From: Thermoleophilia bacterium SCSIO 60948
GTDB taxonomy: Bacteria; Actinomycetota; Thermoleophilia; Solirubrobacterales; 70-9
Direction: 5' to 3'
Assembly: GCA_021496505.1 (NCBI GenBank)
Contig: CP053031.1
Location: 124,001-188,000 of the forward strand
DNA: 64,000 nucleotides
Shown here: positions 8,233 to 19,113 of the stretch, piece after piece
How the letters are laid out: every line of letters starts with the position of its first letter
Position numbering within the stretch: position 1 is the first letter of the stretch
The notes under the pieces: model-generated
Told to the model about the DNA's origin: nothing
Database searches by the model: none
The model's input: only the letters and a program-made list of their open reading frames with translations
Translations under genes and position numbers: made by a program

Positions 8233-8835
8233 ATGGACGAGTTGAGGCCAGGCCTCTGGCACTGGAAGACCGAGCATCCGAACATCGGCGCCGAGGTTTC
8301 GTCCTACTTCCACGCGCCGTCCGGCACGTTGATCGATCCGTTCGCCCCCGACGATGAGGCGCCGATGTCCGAGCACCCGCCGCAGCGGATCGTGATGACG
8401 AATCGCCATCACGTCCGCGACGTCGCCGAACTTGCCTCGCGATACGGCGTTCCGATCCTCTGCCACGTCGACGGCCTGCACGAGTTCGAGGACTCCGGCG
8501 CGCCGGACGTCCAGGGCTACGACATCGGCGACCACTTCCAGCCCGGGATCACGGTCCTGCCCAACTGCGCGATCACCCCGGAGGAGGTGACGCTGTGGAT
8601 CGAGGCCGGTCCGGGCGCGATGCACTTCGCCGACGGAATCACGAACTCGGGCGGCGAGCTCGGATTCTTCCCCGACTCGCTGCTGGGCGACGACCCCGAG
8701 GCCGTCAAGCGGCGGATTCGCGGCGCCGCGATGAACGTCCTCGACCACGACTTCGACGATCTTCTGTTCGCCCACGGCGACCCGATCCTCGGCGGCGGCC
8801 ACGCGAAGCTGACCGAGTTCGCCCGCGCCGGCTAG
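8233..8835 (+). CDS. Metallo-beta-lactamase-like protein with degraded metal site
   Basis: Soluble protein of 200 residues. It has the order of a short metallo-beta-lactamase fold: SSYFHAPSGTLIDPFAP (the usual '.N.yLi....LIDpg' strand), RIVMTNRHHVRDVAELASRYGVPILCH in place of the THxHxDH loop, AMHFADGITNSGGELGFFPDSLLGDD in place of the 'GHTpGs...gD.lf' segment, and DLLFAHGDPILGGG in place of the final 'HG'. Only part of the metal ligands survive (RHH, and His of AHGDP), so hydrolase activity is doubtful. A good AGGAG sits 6 bases before the ATG. It is divergent from purC. Function unknown. Confidence 0.8.
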   Translation: MDELRPGLWHWKTEHPNIGAEVSSYFHAPSGTLIDPFAPDDEAPMSEHPPQRIVMTNRHHVRDVAELASRYGVPILCHVDGLHEFEDSGAPDVQGYDIGDHFQPGITVLPNCAITPEEVTLWIEAGPGAMHFADGITNSGGELGFFPDSLLGDDPEAVKRRIRGAAMNVLDHDFDDLLFAHGDPILGGGHAKLTEFARAG

Positions 8836-9016
8836 GGGCCGGATCGGGCGGTGGCGCGGGGGCGTCCCCGGGCTGTCCAGGGAGATTCGAGTCGGCCCGA
8901 TTGATCCAAACGGCGCTCGGCTTCGCATAGAGAACAGAACGGCATGGCCACCGCGGATGCATCCGGGGCCTCCCGCTCTCACCTGCACGCGAACCCGAGA
9001 CCCAAGGACCACCTAT

Positions 9017-9715
9017 ATGACTCGCATGCCATTTTTCTCCCGGCTGGGAGCACTCATGCTGCTGCTCGCCGCGCTCGCGTTCGGCGCCGCCGCATGTGGC
9101 GACGACGAAGAGAGCAGCGGCGGCTCGAGCTCCGGCTCCGGCTCCGGCTCCGCCGAGAGCTCCGAGGCCAGCACCGAGCCCCTCGCGGAGATCGACCCCC
9201 TCACCGGCGACGTGACCGAGGTCACCTTCGACAAGGGCTTCGTCGACGCGCTGACCCAGCTCAAGGTCGCACCGGGCCCGGTCGGCGACGGTGAGATCAG
9301 CAACGCCGGTGTCGCCTCGTTCCCGATCACGGGTGGCGACGTCACCTACTACGACCCCGCCTCATCGGTGCGCCCCTACGTCCAGGGCGAGATCGATCAC
9401 ATGGGCTCGGGCCTGAGCCTGACGGCCGGCGACACAGTGGTCGAGCTGACCGACTTCGTCGTCGACCCCGCCACCTCCGAGCTGACCGGCACCGTGTCGG
9501 CCAACGGCAAGGTCGCGGCCGAGGATGCCCTCCTGTTCAACCTCGACGGCTCGACGCTGAAGCCGCTGAAGGAGAACTCGGACGGTTCGGCGACCCTCGA
9601 GGGCACTCAGGTGCTGCTCTCCGACGACGCCGCGAAGCTGCTGAACAAGACGTTCGGCATCAAGGACCTCAAGGGCGGACTGCTCGTCGGGATCTCCTCG
9701 ATCACCGTCAAGTAG
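9017..9715 (+). CDS. Secreted lipoprotein with beta-rich domain
   Basis: Lipoprotein of 232 residues. The signal peptide (MTRMPFFSRLGALMLLLAALAFGAAAC) ends in a lipobox with Cys27, followed by a DDEE acid patch and a Ser/Gly linker. The mature part (VTFDKGFVDALTQLKVAPGPVG, then a strand-rich stretch with GTVSANGKVAAED and LLNKTFGIKDLKGGLLVGISSITVK) is reminiscent of HtaA-like or other surface beta domains of actinobacteria, but I cannot assign it firmly. I start at ATG 9017, with AAGGA 8 bases upstream, rather than at an in-frame codon at 8957, because it gives a clean signal peptide. Two strong hairpins follow the stop. Confidence 0.85.
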   Translation: MTRMPFFSRLGALMLLLAALAFGAAACGDDEESSGGSSSGSGSGSAESSEASTEPLAEIDPLTGDVTEVTFDKGFVDALTQLKVAPGPVGDGEISNAGVASFPITGGDVTYYDPASSVRPYVQGEIDHMGSGLSLTAGDTVVELTDFVVDPATSELTGTVSANGKVAAEDALLFNLDGSTLKPLKENSDGSATLEGTQVLLSDDAAKLLNKTFGIKDLKGGLLVGISSITVK

Positions 9716-9729
9716 CACCCCGTCCCCGC

Positions 9730-9749
9730 GCGGTCCGCACACGGACCGC
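9730..9749 (+). terminator. Hairpin after the 9017 lipoprotein gene
   Basis: Perfect stem GCGGTCCG-CACA-CGGACCGC directly after the stop codon, without a U tract. It is probably the first of two tandem termination or mRNA-end hairpins. Confidence 0.5.
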
Positions 9750-9766
9750 ATCGGATTGGCTGACGA

Positions 9767-9799
9767 CGGCGCTCGACCCTCAGGGGTCGGGCGCCGTTT
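9767..9799 (+). terminator. Rho-independent terminator after the 9017 lipoprotein gene
   Basis: A 13-bp stem (CGGCGCTCGACCC, loop TCAG, pairing arm ending GGGCGCCG, one G-T pair) followed by TTT. It separates the plus-strand lipoprotein gene from the convergent YjbR-methyltransferase gene. Confidence 0.7.
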
Positions 9800-9829
9800 C
9801 GTCGTTCAGGCCTCTCGACGTGCGGGCGG

Positions 9830-10750
9830 TCACCGAACGCGGGCGGTGAGCAGCTGCGCGCCGTCGTCGTCGGTCACGGCGCAGTCCGCGAAGCCTGCCG
9901 CGAGCGCCAGCGCCTCGAGCTCGTCGTCCTCGCGCAGGTGGACTCGGGTGGCGAGCGGTTCGGGGAGGGCGGGAGTGCCTCGTAGCTCCGGCCCGGAGGT
10001 GTAGACGGCGAGCCGACCGCCGGGCGCCAGGACCCGCCGCGCCTCGGTCAGCGCGCGGCCACCGTCGGCCACGAACATCAGGACGATCGACATCGCGTAG
10101 GCGTCGAAGGAGCCGTCCTCGAACGGCAGATCGCCGGCGTCCGCACGCTCGACGCGCGCGTCCGCGGCGCGCTCACGGGCGAGCTCGACCATCTCGTCGC
10201 TGTGGTCGACCCCCGTCGCGACGGCGCCGAGTCGCGTCGCGTCGCGCAGCAGCAGGCCGCCCCCGCAGCCGACCTCGATCAGCCGGTCGCCGGGTCCGAG
10301 CGCGAGCGCGTCGAGGATCGCCCGCCGCGCGAAGTCGTGGACGCCATCGGCGCCGTAGACCTCGCGCGCCTCGGCGCCGAACGGCCGCCGCGCCATCCGG
10401 TCGATCGCGCGCTCGTCGGCGAGCCGCTTGGGCGCCTTGCCCTCCCAGGCGTCGGCGAGAAGGTCGGCGAGGAGCGTCGTGTCGGCCCGCTCGAGGTCGA
10501 CCGCCACGGCCGAGAGCTTCTCTCCCCACATCACCGGCTCGCAGAGATCCGGGTGGTCGCCGATCGCGGTCCGGATCCCGTCCTCGTCGAGCATCACGTT
10601 GACCCGTCCCGGGTCGCGGAGCGTCGCGAAGATCCTGCCCCCCACCCGAAACGACGGGAACCCGTGGTGGTCCTGCTCGGTCGCCTCGGGCAGCGCGAGT
10701 GCCAGTTCGCGGACCCGGTTCGCAGCATGTGCGTCACTCAGACCGGTCAT
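9830..10750 (-). CDS. Fusion of a YjbR/MmcQ-type domain and a SAM-dependent methyltransferase
   Basis: A 306-residue two-domain protein. Residues about 8-115 look like the YjbR/MmcQ (CyaY-like DNA-binding) domain: VRELALALPEATEQDHHGFPSFRVGGRIFATL...VNVML...ADAWEGKAPKRLADE. Residues 135-306 form a class I methyltransferase with motif I LIEVGCGGGLLL (157-168), GVDHSDEMVELARERA as motif II, ADAGDLPFEDGSFDAYAM as motif III, and RRVLAPGGRLAVYTSGPE. The two parts share one frame with no gap. Stand-alone versions of both domains are common, so the fusion itself is the oddity. The substrate is unknown. It lies 30 bases downstream of purB on the same strand. Confidence 0.85.
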   Translation of the reverse strand: MTGLSDAHAANRVRELALALPEATEQDHHGFPSFRVGGRIFATLRDPGRVNVMLDEDGIRTAIGDHPDLCEPVMWGEKLSAVAVDLERADTTLLADLLADAWEGKAPKRLADERAIDRMARRPFGAEAREVYGADGVHDFARRAILDALALGPGDRLIEVGCGGGLLLRDATRLGAVATGVDHSDEMVELARERAADARVERADAGDLPFEDGSFDAYAMSIVLMFVADGGRALTEARRVLAPGGRLAVYTSGPELRGTPALPEPLATRVHLREDDELEALALAAGFADCAVTDDDGAQLLTARVR

Positions 10751-10780
10751 AGGCGGTTCAGGTGACGCACGGGCCCGGCC

Positions 10781-12061
10781 CTAGTCGCGCAGCGCCTCGA
10801 GCCGCTCCATGACCTCAGGCACGTGCTCGAGGTAGAGCGAGGGGTCGAGCTCGATGTCGAGGTCCGGGGCGGCCTCGGCGATCAGCTCGCGGAACGGCGT
10901 CCCGGTGTCCCAGGCGCGCTGGGCCGCGCCCTGGACGATCCGGTAGGCGTCGTCGCGGGTCATGCCCGAGTCGACGAGGGCGGTCAGCGCGCGCTGGGAG
11001 TAGAGCGCGCCGTGGGTCACGTCGAGGTTCTTCAGCATCCGGTCTGCGTGGACGGTCATCGCGCTCGCGACCCGGGTGCCGAGGTGCTGCATGTAGTCGA
11101 GCGCGATCGTCGCGTCGGGTAGGACTACACGCTCGGCGCCGGAGTGGGAGATGTCGCGCTCGTGCCAGAGCGCGACGTTCTCGAGCCCGGTCTGCGCGTA
11201 GCCGCGCAGTACACGCGCCAGCCCGGTGATCCGCTCCGTCGTGATCGGGTTGCGCTTGTGCGGCATCGCCGAGGATCCCTTCTGGCCCTTCCCGAAAGGC
11301 TCCTCGACCTCACGGATCTCCGTCCGCTGGAGGTTTCGGATCTCGGTCGCGAAGCGCTCGAGCCCGGCCCCCGCGAGCGCGATCGCCGACAGCAGCTCGG
11401 CGTGGCGGTCACGCGGGATGACCTGCGTCGAGGCGTCCTCGCGCCGCAGCCCGAGGCGCTCGCAGACCCGCTGCTCGATCACCGGCGGCACCGAGGCGTA
11501 GGTGCCGACCGCGCCCGATATCGCTCCGACTCGCAACCCCTCGAACGCACGCTCGAGCCGCGCCAGGTTGCGGTCGGCCTCGAACGCGAAGCCCGCGAGG
11601 CGGAGGCCGAAGGTCGTCGGCTCGGCGTGGACGCCGTGGGTGCGCCCGACGCAGACCGTGTCGCGGTGCTCGAAGGCACGCTCGACGAGTGCGTCGCGGA
11701 AGCCGCGCGCCCCGGCGACGACGATCTCGCCCGCGTCACGGATCTGGAGCGCGAGCGCGGTGTCGAGGACGTCGGAGGACGTCAGCCCGTAGTGGAGCCA
11801 GCGCCCGTGCTCGGGCCCGATCGACTCGGCGACGATGTCGACGAACGCAGCGACGTCGTGGTTCGTGACCCGCTCGCGCTCGCCCACCGCCTCGACGGTG
11901 AACGCCGCTCGCTCGCGCGCCTCGGTCGCGGCCGCGCTCGGGACCCGGCCTTCGGCGGCCCAGGCGTCGGTCGCGGCGAGCTCGACCTCTAGCCAGGCCT
12001 CCATCTTGCGGCGCTGCGACCAGACGTCGCCGATCGCCGCGCGCGTGTAGCGCTCGATCAT
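10781..12061 (-). CDS. purB: Adenylosuccinate lyase
   Basis: Fumarase/aspartase superfamily enzyme that removes fumarate from SAICAR and from adenylosuccinate. Its 426 residues match the short PurB form. Signature loop GSSAMPHKRNPI at residues 262-273, catalytic-His region GRTHGVHAEPTTFG at 139-152, YGLTSSDVLDTA at 91-102. The ATG at 12061 follows a purine-rich GGAGAGGACGGAAG. It is located just downstream of purE and 30 bases upstream of the YjbR-methyltransferase gene, all on the minus strand. Confidence 0.97.
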   Translation of the reverse strand: MIERYTRAAIGDVWSQRRKMEAWLEVELAATDAWAAEGRVPSAAATEARERAAFTVEAVGERERVTNHDVAAFVDIVAESIGPEHGRWLHYGLTSSDVLDTALALQIRDAGEIVVAGARGFRDALVERAFEHRDTVCVGRTHGVHAEPTTFGLRLAGFAFEADRNLARLERAFEGLRVGAISGAVGTYASVPPVIEQRVCERLGLRREDASTQVIPRDRHAELLSAIALAGAGLERFATEIRNLQRTEIREVEEPFGKGQKGSSAMPHKRNPITTERITGLARVLRGYAQTGLENVALWHERDISHSGAERVVLPDATIALDYMQHLGTRVASAMTVHADRMLKNLDVTHGALYSQRALTALVDSGMTRDDAYRIVQGAAQRAWDTGTPFRELIAEAAPDLDIELDPSLYLEHVPEVMERLEALRD

Positions 12062-12092
12062 CGCTTCCGTCCTCTCCGGTTCACCTGTGTGA

Positions 12093-12596
12093 TCAGCAGC
12101 CCAGGATGCGGGCGGCGAGGACGCCCGCGTTCTTCGCGCCGTCGACCGCGACGCACGCGACCGGCACGCCGGGGGGCATCTGGGCGACGGAGAGCAGCGA
12201 GTCGAGGCCGCCGAGGTTCTGACTCGAGAGCGGCACGCCGATGACGGGGAGTGGGGTCTGCGCGGCGGCGATGCCGGGGAGCGCGGCCGACATGGCGGCC
12301 CCCGCGATGATCACCCGCAGCCCGCGCATCTGTGCGTTGGTGCAGTACTCGCGCACCATCTCCGGATCGCGGTGCACGCTCATCACGCGGACCTCGTAGC
12401 GAATCCCCGCATCTTCGAGCGCCTTGCCGGCCGGCTGCATCTTGGGCTTGTCGCTCTTCGAGCCCATGATGATCCCGACGAGTGGCGAGGCGACGTCGAT
12501 CTCCTCGAACGCCGACTCGACCGCGGGCATCGGCGGCAGCGGCACCGGGTCAGACTCGACCTGAGGCGGTGCGGCGGGCGGCTCGGGCTTCTCCAT
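12093..12596 (-). CDS. purE: PurE-family AIR carboxylase / N5-CAIR mutase, atypical
   Basis: 167 residues from the ATG at 12596 (AAGGAA 8 bases upstream). A 35-residue Pro/Glu-rich N-terminal extension precedes the core LVGIIMGSKSDKPKM. The core keeps GSKSD (45-49), the catalytic His75 in VMSVHRDP, and the C-terminal LPVIGVPLSSQNLGGLDSLLSVAQMPPGVPVA of class I PurE. The normally invariant GGAAHLPG block, however, reads AGAAMSAALPG (98-108), so its His is replaced by Ala. Class I PurE (mutase) needs PurK to make N5-CAIR, and no purK is present in this window. Whether this enzyme is a mutase or a direct carboxylase is therefore open. It precedes purB by 31 bases. Confidence 0.9.
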   Translation of the reverse strand: MEKPEPPAAPPQVESDPVPLPPMPAVESAFEEIDVASPLVGIIMGSKSDKPKMQPAGKALEDAGIRYEVRVMSVHRDPEMVREYCTNAQMRGLRVIIAGAAMSAALPGIAAAQTPLPVIGVPLSSQNLGGLDSLLSVAQMPPGVPVACVAVDGAKNAGVLAARILGC

Positions 12597-12710
12597 CAAA
12601 GGGTTCCTTCGGGGCGGGCGATCGATTCGCGGCGCCCATTCTCCCGTTTGGGGCGGTCGGTTGTAATCCGATTCGACGGGCCGCGCTCGCGCGTCAGCCG
12701 ATCAGGCGCC

Positions 12711-13991
<1,281 letters not shown>

Positions 13992-14016
13992 GGTCGTCGT
14001 CCGTGAACCGGTCGGC

Positions 14017-14298
14017 CTAGAGGCCGTCGGTGAACTGCTTCGCGTCCATCGCCGACATCGTCGAGTTCTGAACGGTGCCGCGCGATCCCATCTCGATCGA
14101 GAGCTTGGCCATCGTCTGATGGTCAGGCGCCTCGACGACGGTCACGAAGTCGTACTCGCCGAGCGTCGCCCACTGCGCCTTGACCTCGACGCCGAGCTGC
14201 TCGACCTCCTTGTTGACCTCGTGCACCCGAGCCGGGTTCGACTTGAGCGTCTTGACGCCGTCCGGTGTCAGCTTGGTCAGCATGATGTAGGTGGGCAT
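14017..14298 (-). CDS. GYD domain protein
   Basis: Small 93-residue protein of the GYD family, named for a conserved Gly-Tyr-Asp: here [13 protein letters not shown] near residues 47-59. It also has the opening [19 protein letters not shown] and the C-terminal helix [19 protein letters not shown]. The fold is an alpha/beta ferredoxin-like dimer, and the biochemical role is not known. A very strong GGAGAGGAGG precedes the ATG. The stop lies 25 bases before the purD start, so the two may be co-transcribed. Confidence 0.9.
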   Translation of the reverse strand: MPTYIMLTKLTPDGVKTLKSNPARVHEVNKEVEQLGVEVKAQWATLGEYDFVTVVEAPDHQTMAKLSIEMGSRGTVQNSTMSAMDAKQFTDGL

Positions 14299-14412
14299 GG
14301 GACCTCCTCTCCTTCTCGCGCGCCGCGCGCCGGCGCCTCATGTCAACTCTCTCACGCTCGCCGCCGATCCGTCGCGGCGCATGGACATCGGCGCCGCGGG
14401 CAGGTCGCGCGC

Positions 14413-15054
14413 ATGAGGCGGTTGCTCCCCGCGCGGCTGAACTCGAAGCTGCTGCCGGTCGCGGTCGCGGGGCTCGTGATCCCCTCGGCCCTGGCCTTCG
14501 CCTTCGTCGGCGTCCAGTTCGGTCTCGTCATGGGTGCGGTGCTGATCACGGCGATCATCGTCCGCGCCGCGACGCTGCGCTACGACGAGCCGATCGAGGT
14601 CGCCGACCGGACCGACTCCCGCTACCGGATGCTGATCGTCGCGACCTCTCCGCTCGAGTTCCCCGGCGCCGCGGAGGAGATCGCGACCCTCGCGGGCGAG
14701 GGCGCCAAGGCGACGCGCTCGGCCGGGCCGCCGGAGGCGACGGTCCTCGCGCCGGCGCTCGCGACCCGGCTCGATCGCTGGGCGACCGACCTCGGCCCGT
14801 CCCGGCTCGCCGCCCAGGAGCGGCTCTCCGTCGCGCTCGCGGCGCTCGCGGCCGCCGGTGTGGACGCGACGGGCAGGGTGGGTGACGAGCGGATAGTCCA
14901 GGCGGTCGAGGACCTGCTCGCCGAGTACCCCGCGCAGGAGGTCGCGTTCGTCGACGATGGCTCGCACTCCAACGAGCTCGGCGAGATCCGGCGCCGGCTC
15001 GACCGCCCGGTCCGCGGGATCGAGAGCCGTGCCTCCGCGTCGAGGAACGGCTAG
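14413..15054 (+). CDS. Two-helix membrane protein with cytoplasmic alpha/beta domain
   Basis: 213 residues from the ATG at 14413. Two adjacent membrane helices (about residues 12-47, [17 protein letters not shown] and [15 protein letters not shown]) are followed by [24 protein letters not shown]... and [46 protein letters not shown]. The latter has the order of a universal-stress-protein-like Rossmann domain without its ATP loop. The frame stays open upstream to 13837 through antisense of purD, which I reject. Its stop overlaps the stop of the convergent SRPBCC gene within a CTAG palindrome (15051-15054). Function unknown. Confidence 0.75.
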   Translation: MRRLLPARLNSKLLPVAVAGLVIPSALAFAFVGVQFGLVMGAVLITAIIVRAATLRYDEPIEVADRTDSRYRMLIVATSPLEFPGAAEEIATLAGEGAKATRSAGPPEATVLAPALATRLDRWATDLGPSRLAAQERLSVALAALAAAGVDATGRVGDERIVQAVEDLLAEYPAQEVAFVDDGSHSNELGEIRRRLDRPVRGIESRASASRNG

Positions 15055-15536
15055 CTCGAGGCCGGCGCCGCCACGCCCTCGGCCGGCAGCAGGCCGTGGA
15101 TCGCCTCGAGGCGGAAGTCGAAGATGCGGTCGAGCTCGGCCTTGACGAACAGCCGGTGTGAGATGTCGCCGAGCGGTCCGAAGCCGATCTTGTAGCGGAC
15201 GCGGTCGCGGATCATCGTCGCGTCGTCACCGCGGGCCTCGAGCGTGTGGGTGTGGTGCCAGAGCGCGTAGGGGCCGCGCAGCTGCTCGTCGACGAAGCCG
15301 TGCGGCGGATTCCACTCGGCGATCCGCGTGATCCACGAGATCGGGAGGCCTCGCATCCGCAGCCGGTAGGCGATCAGCGTCCCGACCTCCATCTCGATCG
15401 GCTGCGGCGTGACGATCCGAAAGCGCAGCGACGGCGGGGTCAGCGACTCGAGGTTGCCGGCGTCGGCGAAGACCTCGAAGGCCCGCTCCAGCGGCACCTG
15501 CAACACCTGCTCGCGCTCGAGGACGTGCTCATCCAT
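15051..15536 (-). CDS. SRPBCC (START/polyketide-cyclase-like) family protein
   Basis: 161-residue ligand-binding-fold protein of the COG4276-like group. The pattern is [38 protein letters not shown] at the start, then [49 protein letters not shown], and a C-terminal helix with [17 protein letters not shown]. These proteins bind hydrophobic ligands, and none can be inferred here. A TAGCGT box lies 9 bases before the ATG. It is convergent with the preceding membrane-protein gene. Confidence 0.85.
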   Translation of the reverse strand: MDEHVLEREQVLQVPLERAFEVFADAGNLESLTPPSLRFRIVTPQPIEMEVGTLIAYRLRMRGLPISWITRIAEWNPPHGFVDEQLRGPYALWHHTHTLEARGDDATMIRDRVRYKIGFGPLGDISHRLFVKAELDRIFDFRLEAIHGLLPAEGVAAPASS

Positions 15537-15545
15537 CGGCGACGG

Positions 15546-15551
15546 ACGCTA
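15546..15551 (-). promoter_or_regulatory. -10 box of the SRPBCC gene (leaderless)
   Basis: TAGCGT on the minus strand, 9 bases before the ATG at 15536. Confidence 0.4.
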
Positions 15552-15591
15552 GAGGATGGGCCTCCTCGGCCCATCCTCATCGGTGTCTGCC

Positions 15592-18189
<2,598 letters not shown>

Positions 18190-18198
18190 GTGGAGGTC

Positions 18199-18227
18199 AT
18201 TCTACGGTGGCAGTAGCCCGAAGTCAA
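18199..18227 (-). promoter_or_regulatory. Consensus-like promoter of clpB
   Basis: On the minus strand: -35 TTGACT (18227-18222), 17-bp spacer, -10 TAGAAT (18204-18199), then 9 bases to the ATG. It is the best housekeeping-type promoter in the window. The predicted start of transcription is at or within 2-3 bases of the ATG. Confidence 0.8.
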
Positions 18228-18230
18228 GAA

Positions 18231-18253
18231 ATCTAAGTGGTCAACGCTTAGAT
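18231..18253 (-). promoter_or_regulatory. Inverted repeat operator upstream of clpB, candidate HspR site
   Basis: Perfect 7-bp inverted repeat ATCTAAG-N9-CTTAGAT placed 3 bases upstream of the clpB -35. The 13-bp string GAAATCTAAGTGG (18228-18240) recurs unchanged at the dnaK promoter. It differs from the published HAIR consensus CTTGAGT-N7-ACTCAAG, so calling it the HspR operator is inference from its position and from the hspR gene nearby. Confidence 0.6.
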
Positions 18254-18254
18254 C

Positions 18255-18557
18255 AGGGGTGCAGGGGGTGGCGTTCCGTTCGGGGCGTCGCTGGTGAGTG
18301 CGGCACGTGGTCTGGCTGCATCGAGGGGATGACCCTGGGTGCGCTGGGTGGGTTCGGGCGCTTTGCGGCGGAGCAAAGGTGGATGGGTGCCCCTATAGGG
18401 CTCCAGGGTGACTTTGCCTGACCGGAGTCCCTCCGCGCGGCTTCGAACCCGCACGGAACCCACGCGAAGGCCCACGGGAGACAGACCAGCTCCCGACCAA
18501 AGCCCAGCTCCGGTCCCCTACCTGACTTGGCCACCCCGCCGGCGGACGACCGCCGAC
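18255..18557 (-). repeat. Dispersed structured repeat, copy A
   Basis: About 300 bp filling the space between the DUF4267-like gene and the clpB promoter, read on the minus strand. It begins with a perfect hairpin CGGCGG-TCGT-CCGCCG (18555-18540). It contains GGGAG...CTCCC and a 9-bp stem around GTTCGAAG (TCCGTGCGG/CCGCGCGGA), then a block of 34 bases identical to copy B that includes the palindrome CCCTATAGGG (18391-18401 region). It ends in a pyrimidine-rich CACC/CACCC stretch. Copy B lies at 39191-39537 in the opposite orientation. Reading frames are not conserved between the copies, so it looks like an RNA or mobile miniature element rather than a gene. Confidence 0.8.
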
Positions 18558-18584
18558 AATCCGAGCTCTAGGACGAGCGCGCCC

Positions 18585-18998
18585 CTACTTCAGCCGCTGC
18601 GACAGCCACGCGCCCATCGCCGTGGCCGGCACCGCGGCGCCGAGACCCAGCAGCGCGGTCTGCTTCGGACCTCCGGCTTTCGCGACGAGGGCGAACGCGG
18701 CGCTGTCGCCGAGGTCGGCGAACGTGATCGCGTTCGTCGCGCGGCGCAGCTCGTCGGGGTCGTCGAGGACCGTCGCGTGCCAGACCCCGAGGATCAGGTC
18801 GCGGGCTCCCGCCATGCGCGCGAGCGTCAGCTCGGCCGTGCTCGGCTCGTCCCCGAAGCCGAGCACCTTCAGCGCGAGCTTCGGTGCCAGCCAGATGCCG
18901 GTGCCGATCGCGATCCGCCCGCCGGCGAGCGTGAGGGCGACGAGCTTCTCCTCGCGGGTCAGCGAGCGGCGGCGGGTGAACGAGTCGAACAGGGCCAT
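18585..18998 (-). CDS. Small membrane protein, DUF4267-like
   Basis: 137 residues with about three to four hydrophobic helices: LVALTLAGGRIAIGTGIWLAP, ARMAGARDLILGVWHATVL, LGDSAAFALVAKAG and LLGLGAAVPATAMGAWLSQ. The 'R...aRdl.lG' pattern resembles DUF4267, an integral-membrane family of unknown function. The start ATG at 18998 follows a TAGGGT box by 6 bases. It is transcribed toward clpB but separated from it by the structured repeat, so it is probably not in the heat-shock unit. Confidence 0.75.
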   Translation of the reverse strand: MALFDSFTRRRSLTREEKLVALTLAGGRIAIGTGIWLAPKLALKVLGFGDEPSTAELTLARMAGARDLILGVWHATVLDDPDELRRATNAITFADLGDSAAFALVAKAGGPKQTALLGLGAAVPATAMGAWLSQRLK

Positions 18999-19004
18999 CG
19001 CGCG

Positions 19005-19010
19005 ACCCTA
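19005..19010 (-). promoter_or_regulatory. -10 box of the DUF4267-like gene (leaderless)
   Basis: TAGGGT on the minus strand, 6 bases before the ATG at 18998. Confidence 0.4.
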
Positions 19011-19098
19011 GACGACGCGCGCCGTCGCGTCCCTCGCGGAGCGCTCGAAGCCGAGCGAGCGGCCACATCCGGCCCACCGGGTCTCGGATCCGCCTCCC

Positions 19099-19104
19099 TA
19101 CTCT
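19099..19104 (+). promoter_or_regulatory. -10 box of the serine-hydrolase-like gene (leaderless)
   Basis: TACTCT, 9 bases before the ATG at 19114. Confidence 0.4.
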
Positions 19105-19113
19105 GCTCTGACG

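Noticed and set aside
7309-9012. Long N-terminal extension of PurC
   Set aside because: The extra 284 codons run antisense through the plus-strand MBL-like gene and show no similarity to the family; GTG 8160 matches the known N-terminus.
14338-14967. 209-codon minus-strand frame opposite the 14413 membrane protein
   Set aside because: The plus-strand frame has two clear membrane helices and an ordered alpha/beta domain; the minus frame is Arg/Asp-rich without structure.
18253-18534. 93-codon frame inside repeat copy A (and 74- and 76-codon frames in copy B) as small genes
   Set aside because: The shared peptides fall in one frame in copy A but in two frames in copy B, and indels between copies are not multiples of three.
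18385-18550. A tRNA gene in the repeat
   Set aside because: D-arm-like and T-arm-like strings exist, but the T-stem pairs best with an 8-base loop, there is no anticodon arm or acceptor pairing, and copy B lacks the T-loop.
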